The translations under genes were made by a program, and so were the position numbers. DNA of 64,000 bases, taken from positions 1,364,001 through 1,428,000 of the forward strand of contig NW_020825343.1 of assembly GCF_003286085.1 (NCBI RefSeq), in the 5' to 3' direction. The DNA is from Drosophila persimilis. Lineage: Eukaryota > Arthropoda > Insecta > Diptera > Drosophilidae. Below the pieces are notes generated by a model. That model searched no databases. It saw only the letters and a list, made by a program, of their open reading frames with translations, and was not told the origin of the DNA. Shown here piece by piece: positions 35,601 to 47,259 of this stretch; position 1 is the first letter of the stretch, and every line of letters starts with the position of its first letter.

Positions 35601-37710
35601 TTTATGATAATCTAAGCTAACAGATTTAAACCTCTTTGAGTTTTTGACTCAGAATTAACATTGACTTAATATTTGACAATTAGACAATAACTTCATTAGT
35701 CGCGTGCTGGCACTAAGATGGATTCAAGGTAGTCTCTCTCTTAGCATTCATGCGGGCTGTGCTGTTAATCCGAACTCCATTTGCATTGACCCCACGGTTG
35801 ACCCATCCGAGCCCCTCCCCTGCCCACTCGATGCATAACCTTTTGTGAGTATGCTAGGAACTCCACTGACACATGTACGCGTGTGTATCATTGGGGGGTT
35901 CTACTATGTTGTATTGTTGGGGTGTTCTCTATGGTTCCATGGTTCTGTGCTCCATTGTTGACCCACATATTTCCCCCAGAATTGTTATGGTAATTTACAA
36001 CCTCCAGTTAAATGTTTGGAGCTGCACCCAACTGTTGTTGCAGTTGCAACCGCTCCTCCGCTGCTGCCCCACCGCTGCACTGCTGCACTGCTCATTGCTG
36101 CCTCTGGGGGTTATTTATACTATTTGTATGGTGATAGAGTTGACAGTAGCACAAATTTTGATTGATCACTCTTGATTGACATTCGGGCAATTTGCTAATT
36201 CTATTTTCGAGCGGAAAACTCTTGGAACATTGGAAAATGTGTCGCCTTTGTGGGTCACTCTGGTTGTGTGTTGTGCTGTGTGTGCTGTGTGTGCTGTGTG
36301 TGTGGTGTGTGTGGTTATGCTCACTCAGAGGTCTTTCTGAAACCATTCTGCTCACTCAGAGATCATTAATCATAATGAATGCTATGGCGATTGCGATTGT
36401 CCCTACTTCGAAGCAATTGCTGTCGGATTGAGGTAGTCATTGAAGGGGTCTCCGTCTCCATCTCCGTCTCTGTCTCTGTCTCGGTCTCCACACACTCGAG
36501 AGTTTAACGAGCAAATTAATGGGAATTATGCATGCTGCTTGGCTGCTTTAGCTGCTTGGCTGCTGGGCTGGTTAAAAGCGTAAACTTTAATTAACTTTGG
36601 CTGTCAGGTCGGTCCGCAATTGCCGTACAGCCCGACGGACACCCGATTAACATATACAAATGCCTATCAAGTGTCTGCCATCGCGAACGGTCTATAAAAA
36701 TGGAAAATATATCCAAACGCGCAGTCACAGGCTCAAAGTCAAAGTGGAGCGGCCCGGGCTAATTGAAATGCATTGAAAGTGCGTGAGACCAATAACAGCA
36801 GCGGCAGCAGCAAGTCGTAAAGATATGCTGGGAGATTAAGACTATAGGATACCCGCTAAAACGATCCATAAAATCATCTACATATATGTATACGCTCACA
36901 CTTGACAGAACGCAGTACGGACTAGTGCAGGATAGCCCCCATGATATCCCCCTGCCTGTCGCATACTTCCGCTCGAACACCATATACCCTTGACACTCCC
37001 CCAGCACCGGGGTATACCCAACCGCACCGACTGCTACTGCTACTGCTGCTGCAGCTGCGTGTGAAATGTCAGGCTGTGGCAAGCTCCGGCTGGTTGACAT
37101 TTACCAGACCTGCGAGTAGTAGGCCCAAAAATCGTAGTCTCGTGCACTCTCGCATAACTTAATTACTCGAGAGCTCTGGAGGCTTGGCGAACGTCTCTAT
37201 TCGAGCCGATCTCTCGCCCTTCCGCTGCCGCTGCTGCTGCCGCTGCCGCTGCTCTCCTGTAGGCCAATGAATATTACAATTTAGGCAACTGTCATTTCTT
37301 GCATAATAAATGGGAATATATAAAAAAAGTGACACTTGCCAATCTGCACCGTGTGATGTATGACGTTGACCTGATTTCTGCCTGCTTTTTATTATCATTT
37401 CCATCGGCTGCATGTTGATTTCTCAGGTACAAAACACAATCCGTGTCTTGTCGAACTGTCTGCCCCTGTCAGTACACACCTTTCCGTGACGCGCCGCCGA
37501 GCGGCAATTTGTCTTTGCCTCTGGGGCGCCATTTATAATATTTCATCTGGAATTGTTCGCCGGCCTGGGCTGGTGTGTGGGCAGCAGGTTCAAAGTGTTA
37601 AGTGTTAAGTGTGATTGGGCCTACATGTGTAATACAAGGCGTATGTCCATCGAGAGGTACCATTCCATAGAACCGCTTTGGCCGCCTCGCCGCCTGTGGC
37701 AGCCACAAGA
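32601..37710. other. Spacer between tRNA-Leu copies 3 and 4
   Basis: About 5.1 kb with no supported gene. It holds a CTG-rich stretch at 33656-33705, GA tracts near 34425-34445, CA near 34895-34905, AT-rich DNA at 35320-35700, a 'gtgtgctgt' run at 36270-36315, and CTG/CCG repeats at 37220-37250. Confidence 0.55.
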
Positions 37711-37794
37711 GTCAGGATGGCCGAGTGGTCTAAGGCGCTGCGTTCAGGTCGCAGTCTACTTCTGTAGGCGTGGGTTCGAATCCCACTTCTGACA
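37711..37794 (+). tRNA. tRNA:Leu-CAG: tRNA-Leu (CAG), copy 4
   Basis: Identical 84-nt gene. With copy 5 and the 186-bp spacer between them it forms a block that is repeated as copies 6-7. Oligo-T terminator follows. Confidence 0.98.
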
Positions 37795-37980
37795 AGATTT
37801 TTTGCACCTTTTTCCCAAAGAAAGTTGTTGAGATTAATGGTTAATACTTTATAGAATAAAGTCTGTAGTTAATCTGGCGATTATGTTTTATTTAAATGAT
37901 CGTGGCTTGATTTGAACTCTCTAAAAATACTCTTTAAATTGATTGGGCGAGTAGAGGTCCTGACTCTCGTTGTTTCAACA

Positions 37981-38064
37981 GTCAGGATGGCCGAGTGGTC
38001 TAAGGCGCTGCGTTCAGGTCGCAGTCTACTTCTGTAGGCGTGGGTTCGAATCCCACTTCTGACA
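37981..38064 (+). tRNA. tRNA:Leu-CAG: tRNA-Leu (CAG), copy 5
   Basis: Identical 84-nt gene. Its 5' flank (about 40 bp ending 'gttgtttcaaca') is nearly the same as that of copy 7. Its 3' flank resembles those of copies 4 and 6 for about 110 bp, up to the interspersed repeat that starts near 38173. Confidence 0.98.
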
Positions 38065-38172
38065 AGATTTTTTCACCTTTTTCCCAAAGAAAGTTCTTTA
38101 GATTAATAGTTAATACTTTAAAGGATAATTTGGCGATTGTGTTTTATTTTAATGATCGTTGCTTGATTTGAA

Positions 38173-38770
38173 GGAAGCGTTTTCGACCCCATAAAGTATT
38201 TATAGTCTTAATCAGCATCAATAGCCGAATCGATTTCTTCATTCTGGACGTTGATATGCAATGACTGCATCTTTCAAGTGGCGGTATATAGTTTCTAGTG
38301 AATCTAATAGGAATCATGAGGGTTATCTACATCACCCTTGATCAAGTTGTACTCATTTTTCTACGATCAACTAAGGATATAGCCATGTCTGTGTATCCGT
38401 CCCGATGAGCGCCTAGATCTCAGAGACTATAAGAAGTAGAGCAAGCAAATTTTATAGCCAGACTCCTGTTATAACACACTGAATCAAGTTTTTTTTCGAA
38501 ATTTTGAAACGCCGTCTTCCGCCTCCACAAAGGACGAAAGTCTGTAAAGAAACAAGAATCCCGAGTTTACGTGGTTTTTAGGATTGAGGATCCTAGAAAA
38601 CCAAAAACGCAGAATTGGAGAAAAGGACCATCTAGTAGATTGCCGAATCTAAGTATATCAGTTTGGATTATTATTATAGCCAGAAGGAATACAATAATTT
38701 TCAGTCCACGCGCTTATTCCTGTTCCGTCTCTCTCTCACCCACTCTTCGTCGTGTAATGAGTGCGCGGAC
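38173..38770 (+). mobile_element. Degenerate interspersed repeat (INE-1/DINE-like phrases)
   Basis: Begins with 'gaaggaagcgttttcgacc' and continues 'ataaagta', 'aatcagcatcaatagccga', then after a divergent part 'agccatgtctgt', 'gcgcctagatctcagagact', 'aaaggacgaaa' and 'ccaaaaacgcagaattg'. I know these phrases from repeats scattered through Drosophila genomes, some shared with the INE-1/DINE-1 (Helitron-like) group. The copy has no coding sequence and many differences from the form I remember, so it is old. The exact family is unsure. Confidence 0.6.
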
Positions 38771-38883
38771 TCTGGCGGACGGGGCCATACCGAATGGCCA
38801 TCGGGTATATGTAGATGTAGAGTTGCGGTCGCAGCAGCAACTCACAATGTTCCCGCTCGTTTTTAATGGTACATAAGACAGAC

Positions 38884-38914
<31 letters not shown>

Positions 38915-39464
38915 TCGTATGGCCATGATTAGCCATGAATCGGAATGGGACCATTCCCCCTCGTTTGTAATGAAACCGCGGAGGCATCTAACGAACGTTA
39001 CATGCGTTGCGTTACCAAATTCTGGGATAATCATCTACCGTTCCGTTAGCCGAGATTGGGCCATTTTTCTGGTATGTTTTTGTTTTTTAGAGAATTCATT
39101 ATGTTAGACGGGCTTTGTGGAAAAACTTCTATCAAGAATCATCTCTCTCATAGGAGATAATAGAAAAGGAAAATATGTACATATGTCTATAAAAATACCA
39201 AAAGATACCGAAAAGGTAAACTTTTCCTAATTATTGTTTATCAAAGTTATTGATAAGTTATTTAGTTATTTTCATTGACTTTTCATGTTTATCGTAATGT
39301 AATGCTTTTCATGAAATAGGTTTCTGCAGTGCTACCTAAAGTTACAACGTCGAAATCTTCCCTTCCTTTCTTTTTCATGTAATTCTATTCTATTCTAATT
39401 ATATTTTTTTCCAAAAAAAAAATCCTTCTTCGAAAAGTATGTTCTGTCACAACGGTTTCTAAGA
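38771..39464. other. Spacer before tRNA-Leu copy 6
   Basis: Unique AT-rich sequence with a GA tract at 38885-38910. No gene seen. Confidence 0.5.
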
Positions 39465-39548
39465 GTCAGGATGGCCGAGTGGTCTAAGGCGCTGCGTTCA
39501 GGTCGCAGTCTACTTCTGTAGGCGTGGGTTCGAATCCCACTTCTGACA
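39465..39548 (+). tRNA. tRNA:Leu-CAG: tRNA-Leu (CAG), copy 6
   Basis: Identical 84-nt gene, first member of the second duplicated block. Followed by a T6 terminator and the shared spacer. Confidence 0.98.
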
Positions 39549-39742
39549 AGATTTTTTGCACCTTTTCTCTAAAGAAAGTTATTTTGATTAATGGTTAATA
39601 CCTTAGAGGATAAGGTTTGTAGTTAATCTGGACATTATGTTTTAGTTAAATGATCGTTGCTTGGTTTCAACTCTAAAATACTCTAAAAATACTCTTTAAA
39701 TTGATTGGGCGAGTAGAGGTCCTGACTCTCGTTGTTCCAACA

Positions 39743-39826
39743 GTCAGGATGGCCGAGTGGTCTAAGGCGCTGCGTTCAGGTCGCAGTCTACTTCTGTAGG
39801 CGTGGGTTCGAATCCCACTTCTGACA
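39743..39826 (+). tRNA. tRNA:Leu-CAG: tRNA-Leu (CAG), copy 7
   Basis: Identical 84-nt gene, second member of the second block. T5 and then T8 runs follow. Confidence 0.98.
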
Positions 39827-41430
39827 AGAATCTTTTTGTGATTTTTTTTCCATTCCATTCCCCATACAAAGAACGATAGTTGTTTGCCTCTCCTGATCTT
39901 CATCGAATGGCAAGCAAATTCCATGATGAGGGGCGCCATAAAAAATTACAAGTAAATCAATTTGTAGCCGCCTAATTGTCAATATTCCAATCACATAATC
40001 TGCTGGCAGTTAACGACGATTGCCCTCCGGCTGTCGCTCAGACATACAGAATAGACCACACAGCGATGATGGGCGATGTCGATGGGAATTATCACCGTCT
40101 GGCATCGCCGCGTCGGCAACGGGGGCACACACTTCCACTCGGAGAAGTCTATTTCATTCACTTCAATCAGACAGAAATTAAAATGCTGACTGAGCGCGAT
40201 TTCAAATGCAGTCAGCACTCCGCTCCGGTCGGCCCACTCACATCTGTTCTTGGGAAAAACAGATCGGGCCTATCTATAACTATGCTTCTTTGCTGTTCTG
40301 TTCTGCTCTGTTCTATGCCCGTAGCCATAGCCGGTCATAAAATGCAATCAACTTGAGCACACACACAGACAATTGACAATTTGGCCGGAATAATTAATTG
40401 CTGGCAAAAACAATGAAAATTAACCCCCACCCCCCCATCAAAATATGTAGTTAGCTATTAAACTTTTATGATGTGCATTTTAGCGCCTGCAAGGCCTGGA
40501 AAATTGAGGCTGCCTCTGGCTACGAGTACAACTGATGGAACAATTGACAAGTGACAGCCGATTTCCATAGACAATTCGAGTGGGGTGCGGGTGGGGGTGG
40601 GGGTGGGGGTGGGGCGTGGCTGGGCTCCAGATGGAAAGAAATATGAAATATGAGTGATGTGACAAGTGGATGCTTATCTTTAGATCCAAGCCCCTTCTTT
40701 TTCAGCGTGGTTTTTCTCCATCGCCTAATGAGCAACTATTGAAATTTATGACAGTGTCGAGCCGCCAATTGATTGGCTTTTAAATAATAGTCAAATGAGT
40801 ATTTGCCAGCCGCAAATTGCCTGTAAAATGTATGTAATTAATGAACAGAAATAGCCTGAAAAACACCTGCGTTTCTTCGAATTTTTATTTATGGAAAAGC
40901 TTTTAACACTATTAATTTTGAGTTGGTTAAACTTGTCGATTCAACATTGCTGCTAAATTTATGACTCCTCGTAATTGATAAGCGCAACTGCTATCCAAAT
41001 TTAAATTTTAAACGGAAAGCTAAAGCTCTTACAGCGATAATTAATAAATCCAAAGGAAACAAAACGTTGAGAGCTTTTAACTGAAAGAGATCCACATGCT
41101 CATGCTCTCTCTGCTCTCAAAAACCAAGCTTAATCAGCTTTCAAAAGCTTTCTGCGCCTTCAAAACGACGAAAATGAAACTTTGGTAGTCATACCGTGAC
41201 GTAGAGAGTAGAATCATCAAGAACAGAGCCCGGGCCTGAGGCACGGAACGGCACCCAGCGTTAATTAAGATAAGCCATGCCATTCGAAATCAAAGGAATT
41301 CATCTGAAATTGAATTTTAACGTGTTAAAAAGCCCCCAGTGGAAAATCGTCACACTGATAACAACGGCATTGAGCAGCGGATAGAGAGAAGCGCGGGTAT
41401 TCAACTTAAGAGTGCAGCTTCGGTGCAGCA
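39827..41430. other. Intergenic region upstream of the THAP gene
   Basis: No supported gene. A (GGGTGG)-like array lies at 40579-40617; the rest is unique AT-rich sequence. Confidence 0.5.
40579..40617 (+). repeat. G-rich GGGTG/GGGGGT array
   Basis: Five or more runs of three to five G separated by T or short spacers; sequence suited to forming a G-quadruplex on the + strand. Confidence 0.8.
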
Positions 41431-41926
41431 ACAGACTGAGAGAGATAGAGAGAGCGTGAGAGAGTGAGAGAGCGATTAGGAGGAGGAGGAGTAGTGCAAC
41501 AGGTAAAAATTATGTACACTAGATACAAAAAAGGGATGATGCGAGTTAAAAGTAAATGAGTCAACCATTTGTGTGGAATTTTCATTGGTTTTTTTCGTAA
41601 ATATTAAACGGCCAGACAGCAAGAGCAACGGCAACAGTAGCCAGCCAGCCACGCGGGGACCGTGTAAGCTCTAGTTCTACGAAAGCTGAAAGCTTTACAT
41701 AATGCAACAAAACAAAGCTGTCGCCAGAGTGGGATAGAACCCAGCCGGAGAGTGGGAGCGGTGTGTGCTTTTCGCTCTTTGTGGTTTTTCACTGCTGACG
41801 CTGGTGTATTGTTGTTGCTGTCTGTGGCCTCCCTAGCATGCTTCAGCTAAGTACATGAACAAACAGAGCAGCATTACGCGTACATACTACGTATTACTTT
41901 CTTATCCGTACATGTGTTTCTTCCAG
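41430..41926 (+). promoter_or_regulatory. GA-rich leader and 5' UTR intron of the THAP gene
   Basis: A GA-rich stretch (41435-41475) and 'aggaggaggag' precede a donor at 41503 (CAACAG then GTAAAA). The acceptor TTTCTTCCAG ends at 41926, two bases before the start codon. The GA tract could recruit GAGA factor, and the transcription start probably lies at or near it. The exact start was not determined. Confidence 0.5.
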
Positions 41927-41927
41927 A

Positions 41928-44588
41928 ATGACGAGCAATCTGCAGATAAGCCAGGCAAGGTCCCTGCATCCCAGTGCCCAGACTTGGTTGGCGGTACCTT
42001 CGAGGATTTGCCTGATGGGCTGTCAGGACGTGAAGCAGTCGGAGCTGCGTCGCTTTCCAGTCAACGATGCCCAACGGTGAGTTGCCAGAATTTCCATAAT
42101 TCCAGAACCACTTGAAACCTGTTTACATAGGAATTCGTTCCGTCTCCAAAGCTTTACGATCAAAGCTTAGCTTGTTGTTTTCTTTTTGTTTTGCCCAAGA
42201 CAAGAGAGAGCTTTCGCTTGTTCCTCTTCGATTATTACCAGTCAAAGGTTATTGAACTGTCTGTGTCTCTCTGCGATCGCTTGGATATCATAGAAAATTT
42301 CAATGCCAGCAAAGTGCATTTGTGTGAGTGTTGCAATTATGCTGATGTGGGTGAGCAGCAGCTGGAGGAGGGGGCGCGTCATTGCGTTTATTTATAGCTC
42401 TCACGCTCTCCTTTAATGCGTGTGGGGGCTTCTTCTTCTCTTCCTTTACATCTTTCTCTCTCTTTTTGTTGTTATTCTGTGATCTGCAAAAACATTCTGT
42501 TTGCTTTGGCATTGGCCATGGAGCTTAGGGTGGACCGTGCTTGCGATGCCCTTTGCATAGGGCATTACTGGTATGATTTTGATTTGATGTTTGCACTGTA
42601 TCTGAAAACATCAGTTGGTTAGGAGAAGATATAAAAAATAGAGGATGGGCAAAACAGCTAACTAAAAACTTCGAATTTACAGTGTATGTATGCATGTAGG
42701 GGCAACAATAATTTACGTAATAATATTCATGTAACCCATGTAGCATGGTCCACCCTAATTGGTTGACTTGTCGACTTCTTGCCTATCCATAGTATATGAG
42801 CAGCACTTCCACCATCATCCACCACAGCGTCGGAAGCGCGAGAGGAGAGGGTGGAGTAGAAGCTGCGCTGCAACAACACAAAACAACACAACACAACAGA
42901 AATGTGCCGGTATTAATGCAAAGACATGCATGTCGCTAAACTTCCGTTCAGCTTTCGTTCTCATTCTCTCTCTCTCACAGACTAACCAAGCGCGTGTAAG
43001 TAATAGAGGGAGAGAGCATGTGCATGAGCATAAAAAAGCTTTCCTGACACAAAACTTCTGTGCGTGTGTGTGCTGGGAGAGAGAGAGAGAGAGAGTGGGA
43101 TCTAATTTGAAAGCTGCGGCGGGAAAGCGTCCAAAAGAACAAAACTTCAATGCAGTTTTTGCAGTAAACAAAGAACTGCCAAAGCGATTGCACTATTTGC
43201 GCCATCACTCCCTCTCTCTTTCTCGCGATCTCTGTGGAATAATTGGTGTGTTTACCTACAAGAATGGTTGTTTATATTTGATAAATGGTTGATAAAATGT
43301 GTTAAGTTAACTAAAAGTTGGGCTTCGCAACAAACAATACCCTCGCACACACATACTAATGCTATCCATGCTACTCTTGCAGCTGCAACCATTGGCTTCG
43401 GCATTTCGGTGTGAGCGATCAACGTGTGGAGAAGCTTGGCGGTCTGCAAAAGCTTCGCATCTGCTCCAGGCATTTTCAGAATATGGCCAAGACGCGCATC
43501 AAGATGACGCCGCTGCGCAAATCCAAGGCCATACCAACGACAACAAACACAACAGATACAAATACTACAGGAGGAGGAGGTGGAGTAGGAACAGTAGGAG
43601 CTGCAAAGCCCATTGTGGATAACAACACCACCATACAACTGGTTAATGTAAGTCAGGCCCTAGCCCGTACCATTGGACGTCTTAACAATCGTCTTCTTTA
43701 TTTCAGATCCCCATAAGAGATCCACAGAAACCGCAACAGGCCAAGAAATCGGTGACTACCATCACCCCCGTGCCTCAGCGCTCTCACTCCATCTGCTCCT
43801 CGGCCTCCAGCGATGTGCAGTCCATCAACTCCGACTACGAGGTGGCACTGCCACTGGCCTCCCTGGTGGAGTCGTCACACAATGGAAATTGTTTCCTGGA
43901 GAATGGAACTACTAGCCCGAAAAATGCCATGGATCGCCCGGAGAATGGCCAGCCGAAGAAGCGGAAGCTCTACTTGATCACTGAGAAGTCGGACGAGAAG
44001 AACGGCCATGATTCAGAGACGAATGGCCAGCCCAAGAAGCGAAAGATGTTCGTCGTCGTGGAGCAGGAGAAAGAGTCCGTGCCCAAGAAGCTGATGATTG
44101 TCAGCGACAAGCCACAGGACAATCTCACCCAGCATTTGGAGAAGCTGCTGCCCCAGATACTCAACCGCATTCAGGACAAGGAGCAGAAGCAGGCGAAGCC
44201 GCCTCCTCTCGCAGTGACAGTGAAGGAGAAGCCGGTGGTCCACAGGCCACACATTACATTGCCGCCCAAGAAGAATCCCACAAACTTTGTCAAAATGGAA
44301 CCGGACTCGGTTCAAGCCACAGTCTCCGTTGTAGCTCCACTGCCGCCACCTATTCAATGTGTCAAGATCATAAAGTCCGAGAAGGAAGAAAAGGCAGAAA
44401 AGGAGGGGGAGGCCACAAAGATGATTTCCGAGACCAACATTAATCTCTCGCCCGACTTTCGCTTCCTCATGAAGATCTTGCCGAAGTTGGAGCAGTTGCC
44501 CGAGCCGCACAAGCAGGACGTGAAGCGGTCTATTCAGATCTTCGTGGAGAAGAGCTACAGTATCTATGGCAAGAAGAATCAGATATAA
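41928..44588 (+). CDS. THAP-domain protein with a BESS-like C-terminus
   Basis: Three coding exons, 41928-42076, 43383-43647 and 43707-44588, joined in frame to give 431 residues. The N-terminal zinc finger has the C2CH THAP spacing: Cys28, Cys32, then 44 residues, Cys77 and His80 (ICLMGC ... RICSRHF), with FP at 43-44 and Trp54 where THAP domains carry conserved residues. The finger is split by the 1.3-kb first coding intron. The middle is disordered: a Thr/Asn/Gly stretch, Lys-rich segments with two similar repeats (GQPKKRKLYLITEKS and GQPKKRKMFVVVEQE) that also look like nuclear localisation signals. The last 45 residues (FRFLMKILPKLEQLPEPHKQ, then RSIQIFVEK) resemble a BESS protein-interaction motif. 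THAP proteins bind DNA sequence-specifically, so it is probably a nuclear regulator. Its name is unknown to me. The start follows a 5' UTR intron. Confidence 0.85.
42077..43382 (+). other. First coding intron of the THAP gene
   Basis: GTGAGT donor and CTCTTGCAG acceptor. Contains GA tracts (43078-43094), CT tracts (42450-42465) and no evident nested gene. Confidence 0.75.
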
Positions 44589-45239
44589 GAACATACATAT
44601 ATACATATGTAGGTATACAGGAAGTATACTCGTCCTAATTCTAATATTCGTTTGGTCAAGTTCCCCATTTATTTGAGAAAAGGCATTTTTAATTACGTTG
44701 TCTAAGACTGAAGCAGAACCAATTTAATTTTATAAGCAAATCAAAAGCAGAGCTGGAACAGCCATCTCATCCCCCATTAGGATGTTAAGCAGACCAAAAT
44801 TTGATATTACCCAATCAAAGACAAAAATGGGTACATTTTGAGAGAACTAAGCCATACACAAGCATCTAAGCATACAAGACAGAAATGTTAAATTATTCGA
44901 GAGAAACAATTTCTATATTGAATATAAAAAACCGTTTTATTGAGCACAACTATCTGGTGTTAATTTCACTGGGAGCGCTGTTTGAGATGTGGGCAGGGTT
45001 GTGAAAATCACTCGATCTGAGATACTTTAACGAACACAGGAAGCTATGTCTAGTCCAAATGGGCCCACAAATTGCAGAGAGAATTAAATGTTTTGGACTG
45101 GAAAAGGACTCAGCAAGGACTCCATAAAGTCAAGGATGAGACGCCGCACGCCCAGGTCGGTTTTCAAATATGCAACAAAATGTTCTCCAACCAAGGATCA
45201 AGGATATTTTCCCCTGTTACCCATACATACCTACGGTCC

Positions 45240-45480
45240 TTCGCTATTTATCATTCGATCAGGGCGTGCCACGACTTTTTGTTATCGGGAGAACATCCTC
45301 GATCGATTGCAGTCAGATTCGGATCAAAGACAATAAGGTTTAACGTTTTTAACGTTATAAACCGCTATAGCTCCACCATATCTAATCCGATCTTGGCGTG
45401 ACTCTCCTCCTTGTGGTCGCGATAGTGTCCCCGATCGTTTTCAATCACTTGGGCATTGAGAACAATAAGGATATTGCCTC
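45240..45480. repeat. Degenerate two-copy tandem repeat
   Basis: Two related segments of about 115-120 bp: 'gatcagggcgtgccacgact ... gatcgattgcagtcagattcg ... acaataagg' (from about 45257) and 'gatcttggcgtgactctcct ... gatcgttttcaatcacttgg ... acaataagg' (from about 45389). It looks like part of an interspersed Drosophila repeat; family not identified. Confidence 0.55.
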
Positions 45481-46452
45481 TTAAGCGTTATTCTGTAATA
45501 GATTTTAAATGAAAATAAAAAATTAGGATAAAAAAAAATAATAATAATAAAATAATATTTGATCTTGCATGCCCATCTGGAGCTGCTTATTGACATGGCC
45601 ACCAAGGTGGACGAGATGTAGGATATATGGGGATCGAATTAATAATTACAGACAGCTACACTTAACACTTACATACTTCATACGTCAATATTCGACTCCT
45701 TCATTATCATATTTTAAATGGCTCTGTTCAAGTGTTTCTTGGTTGTTGTTCTCTTGCTTCTTGGTTGTAAAATTAATTAATACACTTAAATACTTTTAAA
45801 TAGATGTGTAAATAAATATCTATGTTTGAGCCCGCAGAAGTTTCTTTTCGTCTCAATTTGTTTTCTAATTTAGATTTTTTAAACATGTTGCTATTGTGTT
45901 GCATGTGTCTCCGTGAGTGTGAAAAAGAAGAGAATGGCATGCCCGATTGGCCCCGACTGAAGGAAATATCCTTGATTCCTAGACTCCATCAAATCAGGGA
46001 CATCTTTTCGTGGCACGCCAGGATCGGCCCACAAATAACGGAGCTGAGGGTTTTGGCTAGCCCAAAAAGTATGTTTGATATTTTGTGAGTGGGCCATGCC
46101 AGCCCAGAAGTATGTCATACTTTGGGGACTGTACACAGTAGTAGAGTTTAAGCGAGCGGGAACTTTGTGAGCCGCGGCAAGGGCCACGGCTTTACTGAAC
46201 TCAATTAGTATATACAAATGTGAGCTTATGATTGATGTTATTTATACAATAAATTTTATATGTGGTTGTCACTGTTCGCAAAAGGGGCCAATTGATTTTT
46301 TCCCACGAACAATTTTCATAGTAATCGCTCGAACCGTTTTTATATATATTCGATTTGATCGGTTTTCATTTTCTTGAAATTTTGCTTGGCGCTTTCTCTT
46401 CTTTTCTATTCTCTCACAAACAACAGCCGTTTTATCTAGTTCCCTTTTGCCA

Positions 46453-46592
46453 GAGTATGCACATTGCACGAGGATGAGTGAGATAGAGCGATAGAGAGAA
46501 TTAGAGGGCGCGTGGAAGGGAAGCTCAACCGCGGCAATTTCTTTGTTCTTTCCGATCTAATACAGATTCGGCAATCTGCTAGATATTCTCCA
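46453..46592. repeat. Dispersed repeat, copy A
   Basis: Shares a region of about 140 bp with 50766-50906: 'gca-cattgcacga-gatgagtg', 'gggcgcgtgga', 'ccgatct-atacagattcgg' and an identical 'cagattcggcaatctgctagat'-type end. Non-coding and diverged. Confidence 0.7.
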
Positions 46593-47199
46593 GTAATAAT
46601 ATTGAATGGGCGTGCCAGGTCCAATTTTGATCGGCTGGAAAGGAAAGTAAAGGACAATTTGCTTGGTTTTAATATAGATTTTCTTTATATATTTCTTTGT
46701 ATACATATATATTCGAGTGTATGCACACAACTGCTTGGATTAACACATCCTAAAACTGGGCTTTGAATGATGCTCGTAATACTTAGGGAGTTTGAGGATG
46801 GGGTCTTGGGATTATTGAGCCTCGTAACAGAGAGAGAAATCGAAGTAATTATTTGTTAATTTGGGACACTACTTTGGCCTCACTGTGTTTTGTGCTGAAA
46901 TTGGGGCTGTCCAAAGTGTTTACAGGAGTTCAAGTTATTTGTGGTGTTGTGTGATATCCTGGGTCCTCGTTTATAAAGTGTGTTCTTAGAAAGGGAAGCT
47001 ATTACTGATTGCCTTGAAGCGGTTTCAAGAGTGGGATTTACAAACCTAAAATTAACTATTTACATGTCTCGGATGTTGCACCATTTGTAGGAACAGATAA
47101 ATCATATATGTATTCAAATTTTGAATGGAGCTTGCGGGATTATACAAATTGGTTATAAGTTTCTCATTTTGATGAAGGGGCAAACATTTGTTGTAGAAT

Positions 47200-47205
47200 T
47201 TTATT
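47200..47205 (-). terminator. Candidate polyadenylation signal of Aplip1
   Basis: AATAAA on the minus strand, about 55 nt after the Aplip1 stop codon. Confidence 0.5.
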
Positions 47206-47259
47206 TGTATTATTTAATAACCGCACAAAAAATACATCGTATGTTCGTCGTGCCCGATC

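Larger units (their letters stand above)
37711..39826 (+). repeat. Duplicated tRNA-spacer-tRNA block
   Basis: The unit tRNA (37711), spacer (37795-37980), tRNA (37981) matches the unit tRNA (39465), spacer (39549-39742), tRNA (39743). The spacers share 'gattaatggttaata', 'tgtagttaatctgg', 'aaatgatcg-ggcttg', 'ctctttaaattgattgggcg' and the 40 bp before the second tRNA. Spacer identity is high but clearly lower than that of the tRNAs. Confidence 0.9.
44589..47259. other. Repeat-rich intergenic island
   Basis: AT-rich DNA between the convergent THAP and Aplip1 genes. It contains the 3' UTR of the THAP gene, a degenerate repeat at about 45230-45480, a further repeat-like segment at about 45890-46220, and one half of a dispersed repeat pair at 46453-46592. 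No protein-coding gene seen. Confidence 0.55.

Noticed and set aside
29902-39826. tRNA repeats as a SINE family
   Set aside because: The tRNAs are intact, lack a SINE tail and A-rich 3' end, and have proper terminators; they are genuine tRNA genes.
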